Of a DNA stretch of 64,000 nt, positions 23,098 through 34,181 are shown one piece after another (the first letter of the stretch is position 1; each line of letters begins with the position of its first letter). The notes beneath the pieces were generated by a model that was not told where the DNA came from, ran no database searches, and was given only the letters and a program-made list of their open reading frames with translations. This stretch comes from Pseudomonas lijiangensis (GTDB lineage: Bacteria; Pseudomonadota; Gammaproteobacteria; Pseudomonadales; Pseudomonadaceae). Made by a program: the position numbers and the translations under genes. The stretch spans positions 1 through 64,000 of the forward strand of contig NZ_CP076668.1 of the NCBI RefSeq assembly GCF_018968705.1. The letters run 5' to 3'.

Positions 23098-24267
23098 ATG
23101 CCGCTGTTTGAAAAAGCTGTTCCTTCGCCTGCCGAACTGGAAGCGCGCCTGCGTTTACATCGCTTGCCGGAGGTAGGACCCAAGCGCTTTTCCAGACTCA
23201 TCGATGCCTTCGGTTCCGCCTCGGCTGCCCTCTGTGCACCTGCCAGTGCATGGCGCGCATTGGGGCTGCCGACGGCCTGTGCCGAAGCCCGGCGCGACCC
23301 GCTGGTGCGTGATGGAGCCAGTGCCGCAATGGCCTGGCTTGAGCATGAGAACCAGCATTTATTGATGTGGGACGACCCTGGCTACCCGGCACTGCTTGCT
23401 GAAATCGCCGACCCACCGCCTCTGTTATTCATCGCTGGCAACCCTTCGATTCTTGAGCGACCCCAGTTGGGAATGGTCGGCAGTCGTCGTGCCTCGAAGC
23501 CGGGGATGGACACCGCCGCAGCTTTTGCCCGAAGCCTTGCGGGTGCCGGTTTTGTCATCACCAGCGGTCTGGCGTTGGGAATCGACGGTGCTGCGCATCA
23601 GGGTGCCCTCGACGTTGGCGGAGCCACAATCGGCGTGCTGGGCACGGGCCTCGAAAAACTTTATCCACAGCGCCATCGACACCTGGCCGCGCAGATGATT
23701 GCCCAGGGCAGCGCGGTGATTTCCGAGTTTCCGCTGGATGCCGGACCACAGGCCAGCAACTTCCCGCGTCGCAACCGGATCATCAGCGGCCTGTCTCTGG
23801 GCGTGCTGGTGGTGGAGGCCAGTGTGGGCAGCGGATCGTTGATTACGGCGCGACTGGCGGCGGAACATGGTCGAGAGGTCTATGCCATTCCCGGCTCCAT
23901 CCATCACCCCGGTGCCCGTGGTTGTCATCAGTTGATCCGCGATGGCGCGGTGCTGGTGGAAACCGTGGATCATATTCTCGAAGCCCTCCAGCACTGGCAC
24001 CTTATTGATGCAGGAGCGCGCTTGCCCGCGACTGAGGGCGAAGCGCTCGCAAAATCCAAGACGCCCGCTTGTCAGAGTGCTGCCCAGGGTAAGCACTCTC
24101 CAACCTCTTTGCTGCTGACCCTCCTGCACGCCGCACCCCAGACCAGCGAAGCGCTGGCGGCTGCCAGTGAATGGCCGCTGCCTCGGGTGCTGGCAGCCCT
24201 GACCGAGCTGGAACTGGACGGAATGATCAGCAATGAAGCCGGACGATGGTTCGCACGGGCGCCCTGA
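23098..24267 (+). CDS. dprA: DNA processing protein DprA
   Basis: Binds incoming single-stranded DNA and loads RecA during natural transformation. The 389-residue protein has an N-terminal SAM-like helix region (about 10-75), a Rossmann core with [20 protein letters not shown] and [28 protein letters not shown], and a C-terminal winged-helix domain (about 325-389). Length is normal. It precedes tsaC by 38 bases, a widely conserved pair. Confidence 0.95.
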   Translation: MPLFEKAVPSPAELEARLRLHRLPEVGPKRFSRLIDAFGSASAALCAPASAWRALGLPTACAEARRDPLVRDGASAAMAWLEHENQHLLMWDDPGYPALLAEIADPPPLLFIAGNPSILERPQLGMVGSRRASKPGMDTAAAFARSLAGAGFVITSGLALGIDGAAHQGALDVGGATIGVLGTGLEKLYPQRHRHLAAQMIAQGSAVISEFPLDAGPQASNFPRRNRIISGLSLGVLVVEASVGSGSLITARLAAEHGREVYAIPGSIHHPGARGCHQLIRDGAVLVETVDHILEALQHWHLIDAGARLPATEGEALAKSKTPACQSAAQGKHSPTSLLLTLLHAAPQTSEALAAASEWPLPRVLAALTELELDGMISNEAGRWFARAP

Positions 24268-24305
24268 GGTTAAACTGCCCGGCAAGATTTAGCGGAGATA
24301 CATCA

Positions 24306-24863
24306 ATGGTCAGCAGTTGGCGTGTGCAGCAAGCCGCTCGAGATATTCGTGCCGGAGCGGTGATTGCCTATCCAACCGAGGCAGTCTGGGGACTTGGTTG
24401 CGATCCGTGGGATGAAGAAGCGGTTTATCGCTTGCTGGCGATCAAGTCGCGGCCTGTGGATAAAGGGCTGATTCTCATCGCCGACAACATCCGGCAGTTC
24501 GACTTTCTGTTCGAGGATTTCCCCGAGCAGTGGATCGATCGCATGTCCAGCACCTGGCCGGGTCCCAACACCTGGCTGGTGCCGCATCAGAACCTGCTAC
24601 CCGAGTGGATCACCGGCGTGCATGAAACCGTGGCCCTGCGCGTGACCGATCACCCGACCGTGCGTGAGCTGTGTGCTCTGGTCGGCCCCTTGATTTCCAC
24701 CTCTGCCAACCCGGCCGGTCGCCCCGCTGCCCGCTCGCGGCTACGCGTGGAGCAATATTTCCGTGGGCAGATCGATCTGGTGCTCGGCGGCAGCCTGGGC
24801 GGTCGCCGAAATCCCAGTGTCATTCGAGATATCGAGACCGGCCAGGTGGTGCGGCCCGGTTAA
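24306..24863 (+). CDS. tsaC: Threonylcarbamoyl-AMP synthase (t6A37 tRNA modification)
   Basis: Makes threonylcarbamoyl-AMP, precursor of t6A in ANN-decoding tRNAs. From the ATG at 24306 it has 185 residues with the YrdC motifs [37 protein letters not shown] and [14 protein letters not shown]. The short TsaC form lacks the extra Sua5 domain. It ends in a 4-base convergent overlap with qor. A perfect DnaA box (24455-24463) lies in the KSRPVDKG codons. Confidence 0.95.
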   Translation: MVSSWRVQQAARDIRAGAVIAYPTEAVWGLGCDPWDEEAVYRLLAIKSRPVDKGLILIADNIRQFDFLFEDFPEQWIDRMSSTWPGPNTWLVPHQNLLPEWITGVHETVALRVTDHPTVRELCALVGPLISTSANPAGRPAARSRLRVEQYFRGQIDLVLGGSLGGRRNPSVIRDIETGQVVRPG

Positions 24864-25837
24864 GGAATCAGAATCGTCGACCCCGTGGTGCGCCGTGCCG
24901 ACAGTTCGATCTGCGCCTGGGCGGCGTCCTTCAGGGCGTATTGCTGGATATCGTTGAGCTTGATCTTGCCGCTGGCGAGCATGTTGAACAGATCGTCAGC
25001 CATCGCTTGCAGGTTCTGCGCGTTGTTGGCGTAGCTGCCCAGGGTCGGGCGGGTCACGTAAAGCGAACCCTTCTGCGCCAGAATCCCCAGATTCACGCCT
25101 GAAACCGGCCCGGAAGCATTGCCGAAGCTGACCAGCAGACCGCGAGGTGCCACGCAGTCGAGAGAGGTCAGCCATGTGTCCTGGCCGACGCCGTCATAGA
25201 CCACCGGGCACTTCTTGCCTTCGGTCAGTTCCAGTACCCGGCTGGCCACGTTTTCATGGCTGTAGTCGATGGTTTCCCACGCACCCAGGGCTTTGGCGTG
25301 CTCGGCCTTTTCCGGTGAACTGACCGTGCCGATCAGGTTTGCGCCCAGAGCCTTCGCCCACTGGCAGGCCAGCGAACCGACACCACCGGCAGCGGCGTGG
25401 AACAGAAAGGTTTCTCCGGGTTTGACCAGATAGGTCTGGCGCAGCAGGTATTGCACCGTCAGGCCTTTGAGCATGACGGCTGCCGCCTGCTCGAAGCTGA
25501 TGGAATCGGGCAGCTTCACCAGATTGGCCTCGGGCAGTACATGCAACTCGCTGTAGCCGCCCAGCGGGCCTGTGCCATAAGCCACACGGTCGCCCACCTG
25601 AAAGCGCGTCACTTCGTTGCCGATGGCCTCGACAATGCCCGCGCCTTCAGTGCCAAGCCCCGAAGGAAACGAGGGCGCCGGGTAAAGGCCGCTGCGGTAA
25701 TAGGTGTCGATAAAATTCAGGCCAATGGCCTTGTTGCGAACCACGACCTCTTGCGGGCCGGGTTGGGCCGGCTCGAAGTCGACATATTCAAGTACTTCGG
25801 GTCCTCCGACAGTGCTGAACTGGATACGCTTTGCCAT
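24860..25837 (-). CDS. qor: NADPH:quinone oxidoreductase
   Basis: Zinc-free medium-chain dehydrogenase/reductase that reduces quinones with NADPH. The 325-residue protein begins [21 protein letters not shown], with [20 protein letters not shown] and the nucleotide-binding [18 protein letters not shown] near 149-166. Length and motifs match the family. Divergent from hemF across a 169-base gap. Confidence 0.94.
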   Translation of the reverse strand: MAKRIQFSTVGGPEVLEYVDFEPAQPGPQEVVVRNKAIGLNFIDTYYRSGLYPAPSFPSGLGTEGAGIVEAIGNEVTRFQVGDRVAYGTGPLGGYSELHVLPEANLVKLPDSISFEQAAAVMLKGLTVQYLLRQTYLVKPGETFLFHAAAGGVGSLACQWAKALGANLIGTVSSPEKAEHAKALGAWETIDYSHENVASRVLELTEGKKCPVVYDGVGQDTWLTSLDCVAPRGLLVSFGNASGPVSGVNLGILAQKGSLYVTRPTLGSYANNAQNLQAMADDLFNMLASGKIKLNDIQQYALKDAAQAQIELSARRTTGSTILIP

Positions 25838-25985
25838 TTGCTATCTCCATGCTGAAACGAATCGTCAGATAGGCTATCGGACTCCTTCAAGTGATTCTCG
25901 TCAACTGCGAAGGCAGGTCGGCCAGTGGTATGCTACGCGCCAATTTGCCTGTACCCCTTGGCATTCGGGGGGCTCAGCCGTTTGA

Positions 25986-26918
<933 letters not shown>

Positions 26919-26934
26919 CAGAAACCCGGTCTTT

Positions 26935-27025
26935 GTGGGAGGCGGCTTGCCGGCGACAGGGGCCAGTGAAGCCAAAGCATTTTTATCGGCTTCAACTCCG
27001 CAGTCGCCGGCAAGCCGCCTCCCAC
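26935..27025. repeat. REP pair (BIME) between hemF and aroE
   Basis: Two exact 23-base arms (26935-26957 and 27003-27025), beginning GTGGGAGGCGGCTTGCCGGC, flank a 45-base centre with its own small GAAGCC/GGCTTC hairpin. It is the GC-richer version of the element found at 17489, 46570 and 57031, and lies between co-directional genes only 17 bases after the hemF stop. Confidence 0.92.
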
Positions 27026-27069
27026 AGTCAGTACTGCACTGGGCGATAAACACATCAACAGGAACACAA

Positions 27070-27894
27070 ATGGACCAGTACGTCGTATTCGGTAATCCCA
27101 TCGGCCACAGCAAGTCGCCATTGATCCACAGCCTGTTCGCCAGGCAGACAGAGCAGCAACTGGATTACCAAACCGCGCTGGCGCCACTGGATGACTTCAC
27201 GGCCTTCGCCCGGAATTTTTTCCAGACCGGTCGCGGAGCCAATGTGACCGTGCCGTTCAAGGAAGAAGCCTATCGCCTGGCTGACAGCCTGACCCAGCGT
27301 GCCAGGCGCGCAGGTGCCGTGAATACCTTGAGCAAGCAGGCCGATGGCACGCTGTTGGGGGATAACACCGATGGCGCCGGGCTGGTGCGTGATCTGACGG
27401 TCAATTACGGTGTCAGCCTGCAAGGCCAGCGTATCCTGCTGCTCGGTGCCGGTGGCGCTGTTCGTGGTGCTCTGGAGCCGTTGCTCGCGCAGAAACCCGC
27501 CGCACTGGTGATCGCCAATCGGACAGTGGAAAAAGCCGAAAACCTGGCTCAGCTCTTTACCGACCTCGGTCCGGTATTCGCCAGCGGTTACGACTGGCTG
27601 GAAGAGTCGGTCGACCTGATTATCAACGCCACCTCCGCCAGCCTGTCGGGCGAGTTGCCGCCGATTGCCCCTAGCCTGATCCAGCCGGGCCATACCTTCT
27701 GCTACGACATGATGTACGGCAAGGAGCCTACCGCCTTCTGTCGCTGGGCGAGTGAACACGGCGCAGCCCAGGCCGTTGATGGCCTGGGCATGCTCGTCGA
27801 ACAGGCTGCCGAAGCCTTCCTGCTATGGCGCGGCGTGCGTCCGGATTCCTCGCAGGTCCTGGCCGAGATGCGGCGGCAGTTGGCGAGCGCCTAA
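27070..27894 (+). CDS. aroE: Shikimate dehydrogenase
   Basis: NADP-dependent reduction of 3-dehydroshikimate in aromatic amino acid synthesis. The start at 27070 gives 274 residues, [23 protein letters not shown]; the longer open frame would run through the REP element. Key motifs: [11 protein letters not shown] (catalytic Lys), [38 protein letters not shown] and [14 protein letters not shown]. It overlaps the stop of the convergent sulP gene. Confidence 0.97.
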   Translation: MDQYVVFGNPIGHSKSPLIHSLFARQTEQQLDYQTALAPLDDFTAFARNFFQTGRGANVTVPFKEEAYRLADSLTQRARRAGAVNTLSKQADGTLLGDNTDGAGLVRDLTVNYGVSLQGQRILLLGAGGAVRGALEPLLAQKPAALVIANRTVEKAENLAQLFTDLGPVFASGYDWLEESVDLIINATSASLSGELPPIAPSLIQPGHTFCYDMMYGKEPTAFCRWASEHGAAQAVDGLGMLVEQAAEAFLLWRGVRPDSSQVLAEMRRQLASA

Positions 27895-29459
27895 TCCTCG
27901 AACAGGATCGGGCACTTTTCCGCGCCTTCCAGCTTCTGCAATTCTTCGACGACCTGCTGCCGGGCGCGACGCAAAGTCAGCGTCCGGTCCTGTTTGAGCA
28001 GGCGTCGTGCTTCCTGGTGCAGCATTTCCACGCCTGAATAGTCGATGAAGTTGATGTGCTGGGCATCGATCACCACGTGCTTGCCTTCCGTGCGCTGCAG
28101 ACGGGTTTGCAGGTAGTGACTGGCACCGAAGAAAATCGACCCGCCGACCCGCATGATGTCTTCGTCACCTTCGCGCCACTGCTGCACTTTGGGCTGCGAT
28201 GTGCGCTTGAGGTAGAAGAACAGCGAAGCCAGCACGCCCGCGTAGATTGCGGTCTGCAACTCCAGCAGCAGGGTTGCGACACAAGTCAGTGCCATCACGA
28301 AGAACTCTGAACGGCTGACCCGGAACAACGCCGCGATACCGCGATGATCCACCAGCCCCCAGCAGATCAGCAGAATCGAGGCCGCCATGCCAGGAATCGG
28401 GATATGGGCAATCAGTGACGCTCCCGCCACGGCAAACAGCATGACCCATAACGCTGAAAAGACCCCCGCCAAAGGCGAGCGGGCACCGGCTTCATAACTC
28501 AAGGCGGCGCGGGTAAAGGAACCGGCGGACATGTAACCCGAAAACAGGGAGCCGACCATGTTCGACAGGCCTTGTGCGCGGACTTCCTGGTTGGCATTGA
28601 TCAACTGCTGGGAGCGCGCCGACAGTGAGCGTGCAATCGACAGGCTGTTCACCAGCCCGAGCATCCCTATGGCCACAGCGGTCGGCAGCAGTTTGAGGAT
28701 CAACTCCAGATCCAGCGGCAGCGGGCTGAACGGCGGCAACTGACCCACGAAAGCCTTGACCACTTTCACATGGCCAAACATCGCAGGCCACAGCCAGGCC
28801 AGCAGGCTGCTCGATACCAGCGCGATCAATAGCGTCGGCCAGCGCGGCACGAAATATTTCAGGGTAATGCCCAGCGCCAGTGTCAGCAGGCCGAGGATCA
28901 GCGAAGGCTTGTCGATCTCCTGGCTGTGCTCAAGGAACGCGGTCAGGCTGTTGAGGGCCGTGCTCTGGCTGGGCAGGTCGATCCCGGTCAGATTCGGTAT
29001 CTGTCCCAATGCAATCACAATGGCTGCGCCCAGGGTAAAACCCAGCACGACGGAATGTGAGACGAAATTCACCAGCGCGCCGAAGCGCATCATGCCCAGC
29101 AGCAACTGGAATGCTCCGGCGATGAACGTCAGCAACAGGATGAGGGTGATGTAGTCCTGACTGGCCGGAACCGCCAGCGGACTGATGCTGGCATACAGCA
29201 CGATGGAAATGGCTGCCGTCGGCCCGCAGATCAGATGCCACGACGAACCCCAAAGACAGGCGATCAGCACCGGCACGATGGCCGCGTACAAACCATATTC
29301 CGGAGGAAGACCGGCGATCAGCGCGTAAGCGATGGATTGTGGCAATGCCAGAACGGCACCGCTCAGACCTACCAATGCATCCCGACCGACGCTGGCACGT
29401 GTCTGTGCGGGCAGCCAGGCGAGAAACGGCAGGAATTTGTGACGGTTGAACCAACCCAT
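27891..29459 (-). CDS. SulP-family inorganic anion transporter with STAS domain
   Basis: Inner-membrane transporter of the SLC26/SulP class, probably for sulfate, bicarbonate or related anions. The 522-residue protein has about 11 to 12 membrane spans, the N-terminal signature [22 protein letters not shown], then a cytoplasmic STAS domain from about residue 415 with [21 protein letters not shown]. The substrate is not evident from sequence. It converges on aroE with overlapping stop codons. Confidence 0.9.
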   Translation of the reverse strand: MGWFNRHKFLPFLAWLPAQTRASVGRDALVGLSGAVLALPQSIAYALIAGLPPEYGLYAAIVPVLIACLWGSSWHLICGPTAAISIVLYASISPLAVPASQDYITLILLLTFIAGAFQLLLGMMRFGALVNFVSHSVVLGFTLGAAIVIALGQIPNLTGIDLPSQSTALNSLTAFLEHSQEIDKPSLILGLLTLALGITLKYFVPRWPTLLIALVSSSLLAWLWPAMFGHVKVVKAFVGQLPPFSPLPLDLELILKLLPTAVAIGMLGLVNSLSIARSLSARSQQLINANQEVRAQGLSNMVGSLFSGYMSAGSFTRAALSYEAGARSPLAGVFSALWVMLFAVAGASLIAHIPIPGMAASILLICWGLVDHRGIAALFRVSRSEFFVMALTCVATLLLELQTAIYAGVLASLFFYLKRTSQPKVQQWREGDEDIMRVGGSIFFGASHYLQTRLQRTEGKHVVIDAQHINFIDYSGVEMLHQEARRLLKQDRTLTLRRARQQVVEELQKLEGAEKCPILFED

Positions 29460-29579
29460 GAAACCCTCGTCGATTGGTTACGGCAGCCTGCAAGGGTACA
29501 CGTGCGGACTATGCTTATGCACTTGCGAACATGGCTTGTGTCACTTGCAGAGATGAAGAGTGAAACGAGGGATGCGGGA

Positions 29580-29615
29580 GACCAGACATACGGGGGTGTG
29601 CCCGGATGTCTGGTC
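29580..29615. repeat. Strong isolated palindrome downstream of the Ivy-like gene
   Basis: GACCAGACAT (29580-29589) pairs perfectly with ATGTCTGGTC (29606-29615), with CGGG/CCCG pairing inside the loop. There is no T run on either strand, so it is not a standard terminator. It lies between the divergent sulP promoter side and the 3' end of the Ivy-like gene. Confidence 0.6.
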
Positions 29616-29639
29616 CTTGAGAGGTATCAGGGATGCCGA

Positions 29640-30104
29640 TCAATACCAGTTCGGGTCTTTGCTCAATTGCTCTTTAAGCAATTGCTGCATGCCTTCATCC
29701 GGTTTGCCCAGGAAACGGTATGTCGCGTGCCGGGTAGGCGATTTGTCGGCCGGGAGTCCGGCAGGCACTTCGACCAGCATGGCGTAGGCATCTTCCTTAT
29801 CGAGGCTGAACGACACGATGAGGCGTTTGCTGCGACAGGTTTCTGCGGTTTCGCACAGAGGGCCGACGAGGTAAGGGTCCCCGTCTTCGGTAACGGCTGT
29901 CATCTGTTCGGAAGTACCGGACAGGTTGATGACCCATTCGGGCAACCGTTCCTCTTTCTGTACGACCTTGGTCCACGTCTGGCGGTACTCGGGTGCAGAA
30001 CTCAACAGCTCATTGACCCGAGCCTGACCGTCATTGGCGGCTACTGCCATGGCACTGCCGCCCATCAACAGGGCGGCGGCCAGTGATTGCAAGGATTTGC
30101 CCAT
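29640..30104 (-). CDS. ivy: Ivy-like lysozyme inhibitor
   Basis: Probable periplasmic inhibitor of C-type lysozyme. The 154-residue protein has a signal peptide (MGKSLQSLAAALLMGGSAMAVAA), a Trp-containing SAPEYRQTWTKVV region, a cysteine pair in GPLCETAETCRSKRL, and the closing FLGKPDEGMQQLLKEQLSKDPNWY, which strongly resembles Ivy C-termini. In classical Ivy the Cys-bounded loop reads CKPHDC with an inhibitory His; here it is CETAETC, longer and without His, so activity against lysozyme is uncertain. Three bases separate it from the upstream DUF1328 gene. Confidence 0.72.
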   Translation of the reverse strand: MGKSLQSLAAALLMGGSAMAVAANDGQARVNELLSSAPEYRQTWTKVVQKEERLPEWVINLSGTSEQMTAVTEDGDPYLVGPLCETAETCRSKRLIVSFSLDKEDAYAMLVEVPAGLPADKSPTRHATYRFLGKPDEGMQQLLKEQLSKDPNWY

Positions 30105-30107
30105 TAC

Positions 30108-30612
<505 letters not shown>

Positions 30613-31034
30613 CCTTAAACTCCCTTTACCTGAACGGTGTGGTGAATGTGGTTGGCCATGAGGTCAGGCCTTGGACGAAAGGGATATTGCAGGCTGCATG
30701 CCATTTTTTGATTTTTTAATAAGTTCAATAAAATCAATGGCTTGAGATATTTTCGAAAAAGTTCCGGCCAGCAAGCTGCACGATCGACCCCCTGCGGTCG
30801 TGCGTTCTGCACGAATGCCTGAAAGCCTGTTCAAACCTGTAAATCAGGGGCATCGGGAGGCCATGGATTCGAACCATGGCTGGTGGAAGAAATATCGTCA
30901 GGAAAATCAGGCGGTTAGCCAAGGCTCGAACAGATAGCTAACATGCATGTCACAGAATCAATCAGAATCAACCATGCAACTTGCCCGATGATTCCGACAC
31001 TAACCAAGATCATTTACTTAGGAGCGTAGGAAAA
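30613..31034. other. Divergent intergenic region upstream of algB
   Basis: A 422-base gap between the divergent small membrane gene and algB. It is AT-rich near 30700-30740 and holds a hairpin GCACGATCGAC / GCGGTCGTGC (about 30777-30804). The minus strand also shows an isolated T-arm-like hairpin (CATGG TTCGAAT CCATG, about 30851-30867) without the rest of a tRNA. No open frame of convincing quality is present. Promoters for both neighbours must lie here, but I cannot place them with confidence. Confidence 0.5.
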
Positions 31035-32381
31035 ATGGAAACAGCCACTGAGAATCAGGGCCGTATTCTGCTAGTGGACGACGAGTCCGCCATCCTTCGC
31101 ACGTTCCGGTATTGTCTGGAAGATGAGGGTTACAGTGTCGCCACTGCCAACAGCGCAGCACAGGCCGACACCTTGATGCAGCGCCAGGTGTTCGACCTGT
31201 GCTTTCTGGACTTGCGTCTGGGCGAGGACAACGGGCTGGATGTACTGGCGCAGATGCGTATTCAGGCACCATGGATGCGCGTAGTGATCGTCACGGCCCA
31301 TTCGGCTGTCGATACCGCGGTCGATGCCATTCAGGCCGGTGCCGCCGATTATCTGGTCAAGCCCTGCAGCCCGGACCAACTGCGCCTTGCCACTGCCAAG
31401 CAGCTGGAAGTCCGGCAGTTGTCTGCCCGTCTGGAAGCGCTGGAAGGCGAGATACGCAAACCCAAGGACGGCCTGGACTCACACAGCCCGTCGATGATGG
31501 CCATTCTGGAAACGGCTCGGCAGGTTGCCGTGACCGACGCCAACATCCTGATCCTGGGCGAATCGGGGACCGGTAAAGGTGAACTGGCTCGCGCCATTCA
31601 TGGCTGGAGCAAACGGGCCAAGAAGTCCTGCGTCACCATCAACTGCCCTTCCCTGACCGCCGAACTGATGGAAAGCGAATTGTTCGGCCACAGTCGTGGC
31701 GCCTTTACCGGTGCCAGCGAGAGTACGCTGGGTCGTGTCAATCAGGCGGATGGCGGTACGCTGTTTCTTGATGAAATCGGCGATTTTCCACTCACGTTGC
31801 AACCCAAGTTGCTGCGCTTCATTCAGGACAAGGAATACGAGCGCGTCGGCGACCCGGTCACGCGGCGTGCCGATGTACGGATTCTGGCGGCCACCAACCT
31901 GAACCTGGAAGACATGGTGCGCAGCGGGCGTTTCCGTGAAGATCTGCTGTATCGCCTGAACGTAATCACCCTTCACCTTCCGGCGCTGCGTGAGCGAAGC
32001 GAAGACATCCTGACGCTGGCCGACCGCTTCCTGGCGCGCTTCGTCAAGGATTACGCCCGACCGGCTCGCGGGTTCAGCGACGAAGCCCGTGCCGCACTGC
32101 TCAACTACCGCTGGCCCGGCAATATCCGTGAACTGCGCAACGTCATCGAGCGTGCCAGCATCATCTGCCCGCAGGATCGTGTAGAAGTCAGCCATTTGGG
32201 CATGGCCGAAGTCCCGACCAACAACGCGCCTCGCGTGGGCGCGGCCTTGAGCCTGGATGAGCTGGAAAAGGCTCATATCGGCGCCGTCCTGGCCACCAGC
32301 GACACGCTCGATCAGGCTGCGAAGACTCTGGGTATCGACTCCTCGACGCTTTATCGCAAGCGTAAGCAGTACAACTTATGA
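31035..32381 (+). CDS. algB: Response regulator AlgB (NtrC family)
   Basis: Activator of alginate genes in Pseudomonas. The 448-residue protein from ATG 31035 (METATENQGRILLVDDESAI) has a receiver domain with D59 as the phosphorylation site (CFLDLRLGEDNG), an AAA+ domain with Walker A GESGTGKGE, the sigma-54 contact motif GAFTGAS and Walker B GGTLFLDEIGDF, and a C-terminal Fis-type helix-turn-helix (TLDQAAKTLGIDSSTLYRKRKQ). GGAGCGTAGG precedes the start; the longer frame from 30981 adds unconserved residues. Followed 10 bases later by kinB. Confidence 0.96.
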   Translation: METATENQGRILLVDDESAILRTFRYCLEDEGYSVATANSAAQADTLMQRQVFDLCFLDLRLGEDNGLDVLAQMRIQAPWMRVVIVTAHSAVDTAVDAIQAGAADYLVKPCSPDQLRLATAKQLEVRQLSARLEALEGEIRKPKDGLDSHSPSMMAILETARQVAVTDANILILGESGTGKGELARAIHGWSKRAKKSCVTINCPSLTAELMESELFGHSRGAFTGASESTLGRVNQADGGTLFLDEIGDFPLTLQPKLLRFIQDKEYERVGDPVTRRADVRILAATNLNLEDMVRSGRFREDLLYRLNVITLHLPALRERSEDILTLADRFLARFVKDYARPARGFSDEARAALLNYRWPGNIRELRNVIERASIICPQDRVEVSHLGMAEVPTNNAPRVGAALSLDELEKAHIGAVLATSDTLDQAAKTLGIDSSTLYRKRKQYNL

Positions 32382-32391
32382 GTTGTTCTGT

Positions 32392-34179
32392 ATGAAACTG
32401 GCAATGAAGTTACGTACCCGCCTGTTCCTTAGCATTTCGGCGTTGATGACGGTTGCGTTGCTGGGGCTGCTGCTGGGTCTGGTCAGTGTCATGCAAATGG
32501 CCAAGAGCCAGGAAGCGCTGATCCAGGGCAATATCAGTAACCTTGAGCTGGGCCTGAAGCTGCGGCAGAACCTGGGTGATCAACTGGTAATGATGATCAG
32601 CCCGTCGCCTGACAAGCGCATGCTGAAGACCTATCAGGATGAGTTTCACAAGTTGCTGGCCGAAGGCATCGAGCATGATGCACAAAACCTGGTGCATGGC
32701 CGCTTCGAGAATACGAGCCGGTACTATCAGCGTTTCCTCGAGGCCTCTCAGCGCTTCGCGGATGACGCGCGCACCATGCATGACAATCCGGAACTGCGCG
32801 ACAGCTTCGACGCCTTGCGCAACGACTTGCTGGATACCCATGGCGAGGCCCTGAAGAACATCAGCACTGCCGAAGCCTATTCCCGGGAGCGTGCGCTGTG
32901 GATTGCCGGGTTGCTTGGGCTGGTAGGCATCGCGGTGCTGTGCGTCGGATTCATCACTGCCCATGGTATTGCCCATCGCTTTGGCGCTCCCATCGAGGCG
33001 TTGGCCAAGGCGGCCGATAATATCGGCCAGGGCAACTATGAAGTGACGCTGCCGATCTCTTCGGCAGCCGAAATGAACCTGCTGACCCGACGTTTCGGCC
33101 TCATGGCCGAGGCTTTGCGTCAGCATCAGGCCACCAATGTCGATGAGCTGCTGGCTGGCCAGCAGCGCCTGCAAGCGGTGCTCGACAGTATCGACGACGG
33201 CCTGCTGATGATCGATCGCCAAGGCCGTCTGGAGCATTTGAACCCTGTGGCTCAGCGCCAGCTCGGCTGGGATGAGAGTCGTCTCGGGCGTGGCCTGGGT
33301 GAAGCGCTGGAGCATCCCGAACTGGATGAGCAGTTATTCCTGATCCTGCGCGGCGGGACTCTGGAGCATGCGCCGGAAGACCTGAGTATCGATATCGATG
33401 GCGAATCCAGGCTGCTGACCTACAGCCTGACACCCGTCAGCCATACCAAGGGCCATATTCTCGGTGCCGTGATGGTGCTGCGCGATGTGACCGAGCAACG
33501 GGCGTTCGAGCGAGTGCGCAGCGAGTTCGTCCTGCGCGCTTCTCATGAACTGCGCACACCGGTGACCGGTATCCACATGGCCTTCGGGCTGTTGCAGGAG
33601 CGTCTGCACTTTGCGGCAGAGTCCCGCGAAGCGGACTTGCTCAATACCATCACCGAAGAAATGCAGCGCCTGATGCAACTGATCAACGACCTGCTGAATT
33701 TCTCGCGTTACCAGAACGGATTGCAGAAACTCAAGCTGGCTCCCTGCTCAATCAAAAATCTGCTCGAAGAAGCCAGAGGCCGCTTCGAGGAACAGGCTCG
33801 GTTGCGCGACATCACTCTGATGCTGGACATTCAGGAGCCCGTTTCCCATTTGCATGCCGACCAGGCGCAGCTGGAGCGGGTGCTGGATAACCTGTTGGAC
33901 AACGCTCTGCGTCACACCCCGGAAAATGGCTTGATCCGCCTGCAGGCACGCCGCCATGGCGAGCGGGCAATCATCAGCATCGAAGACAATGGCGAAGGCA
34001 TTCCCTACGGGCAACAAGGAAGAATCTTCGAGCCGTTCGTGCAGGTGGGCCGCAAGAAAGGCGGCGCCGGTCTCGGCCTGGCGCTGTGCAAGGAAATCGT
34101 GCAACTGCACGGCGGGCGAATGGGCGTCTACTCACGACCCGGGCAGGGGACGCAGTTTTACATGGCGTTGCCGCTGTAG
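32392..34179 (+). CDS. kinB: Sensor histidine kinase KinB
   Basis: Inner-membrane kinase partnered with AlgB. The 595-residue protein has a first membrane span (about 12-34), a periplasmic sensor region, a second span RALWIAGLLGLVGIAVLCVGF (about 163-185), HAMP, a PAS region (DGLLMIDRQGRLEHLNPVA), the phospho-acceptor FVLRASHELRTPVTGIHM, and ATPase boxes NLLDNALRHTPENG, DNGEGIPYG and GAGLGLALCKEIVQLHGG. The start is 32392 (MKLAMKLRTRLFLSI); an upstream in-frame start lies inside algB. Confidence 0.95.
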   Translation: MKLAMKLRTRLFLSISALMTVALLGLLLGLVSVMQMAKSQEALIQGNISNLELGLKLRQNLGDQLVMMISPSPDKRMLKTYQDEFHKLLAEGIEHDAQNLVHGRFENTSRYYQRFLEASQRFADDARTMHDNPELRDSFDALRNDLLDTHGEALKNISTAEAYSRERALWIAGLLGLVGIAVLCVGFITAHGIAHRFGAPIEALAKAADNIGQGNYEVTLPISSAAEMNLLTRRFGLMAEALRQHQATNVDELLAGQQRLQAVLDSIDDGLLMIDRQGRLEHLNPVAQRQLGWDESRLGRGLGEALEHPELDEQLFLILRGGTLEHAPEDLSIDIDGESRLLTYSLTPVSHTKGHILGAVMVLRDVTEQRAFERVRSEFVLRASHELRTPVTGIHMAFGLLQERLHFAAESREADLLNTITEEMQRLMQLINDLLNFSRYQNGLQKLKLAPCSIKNLLEEARGRFEEQARLRDITLMLDIQEPVSHLHADQAQLERVLDNLLDNALRHTPENGLIRLQARRHGERAIISIEDNGEGIPYGQQGRIFEPFVQVGRKKGGAGLGLALCKEIVQLHGGRMGVYSRPGQGTQFYMALPL

Positions 34180-34181
34180 GT

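Noticed and set aside
30851..30867. A tRNA T-arm-like hairpin on the minus strand (CATGG TTCGAAT CCATG)
   Set aside because: The seven bases after it (GCCTCCC) have no partner at the right distance upstream, there is no anticodon arm and no CCA end. Probably coincidence or a very decayed tRNA remnant.
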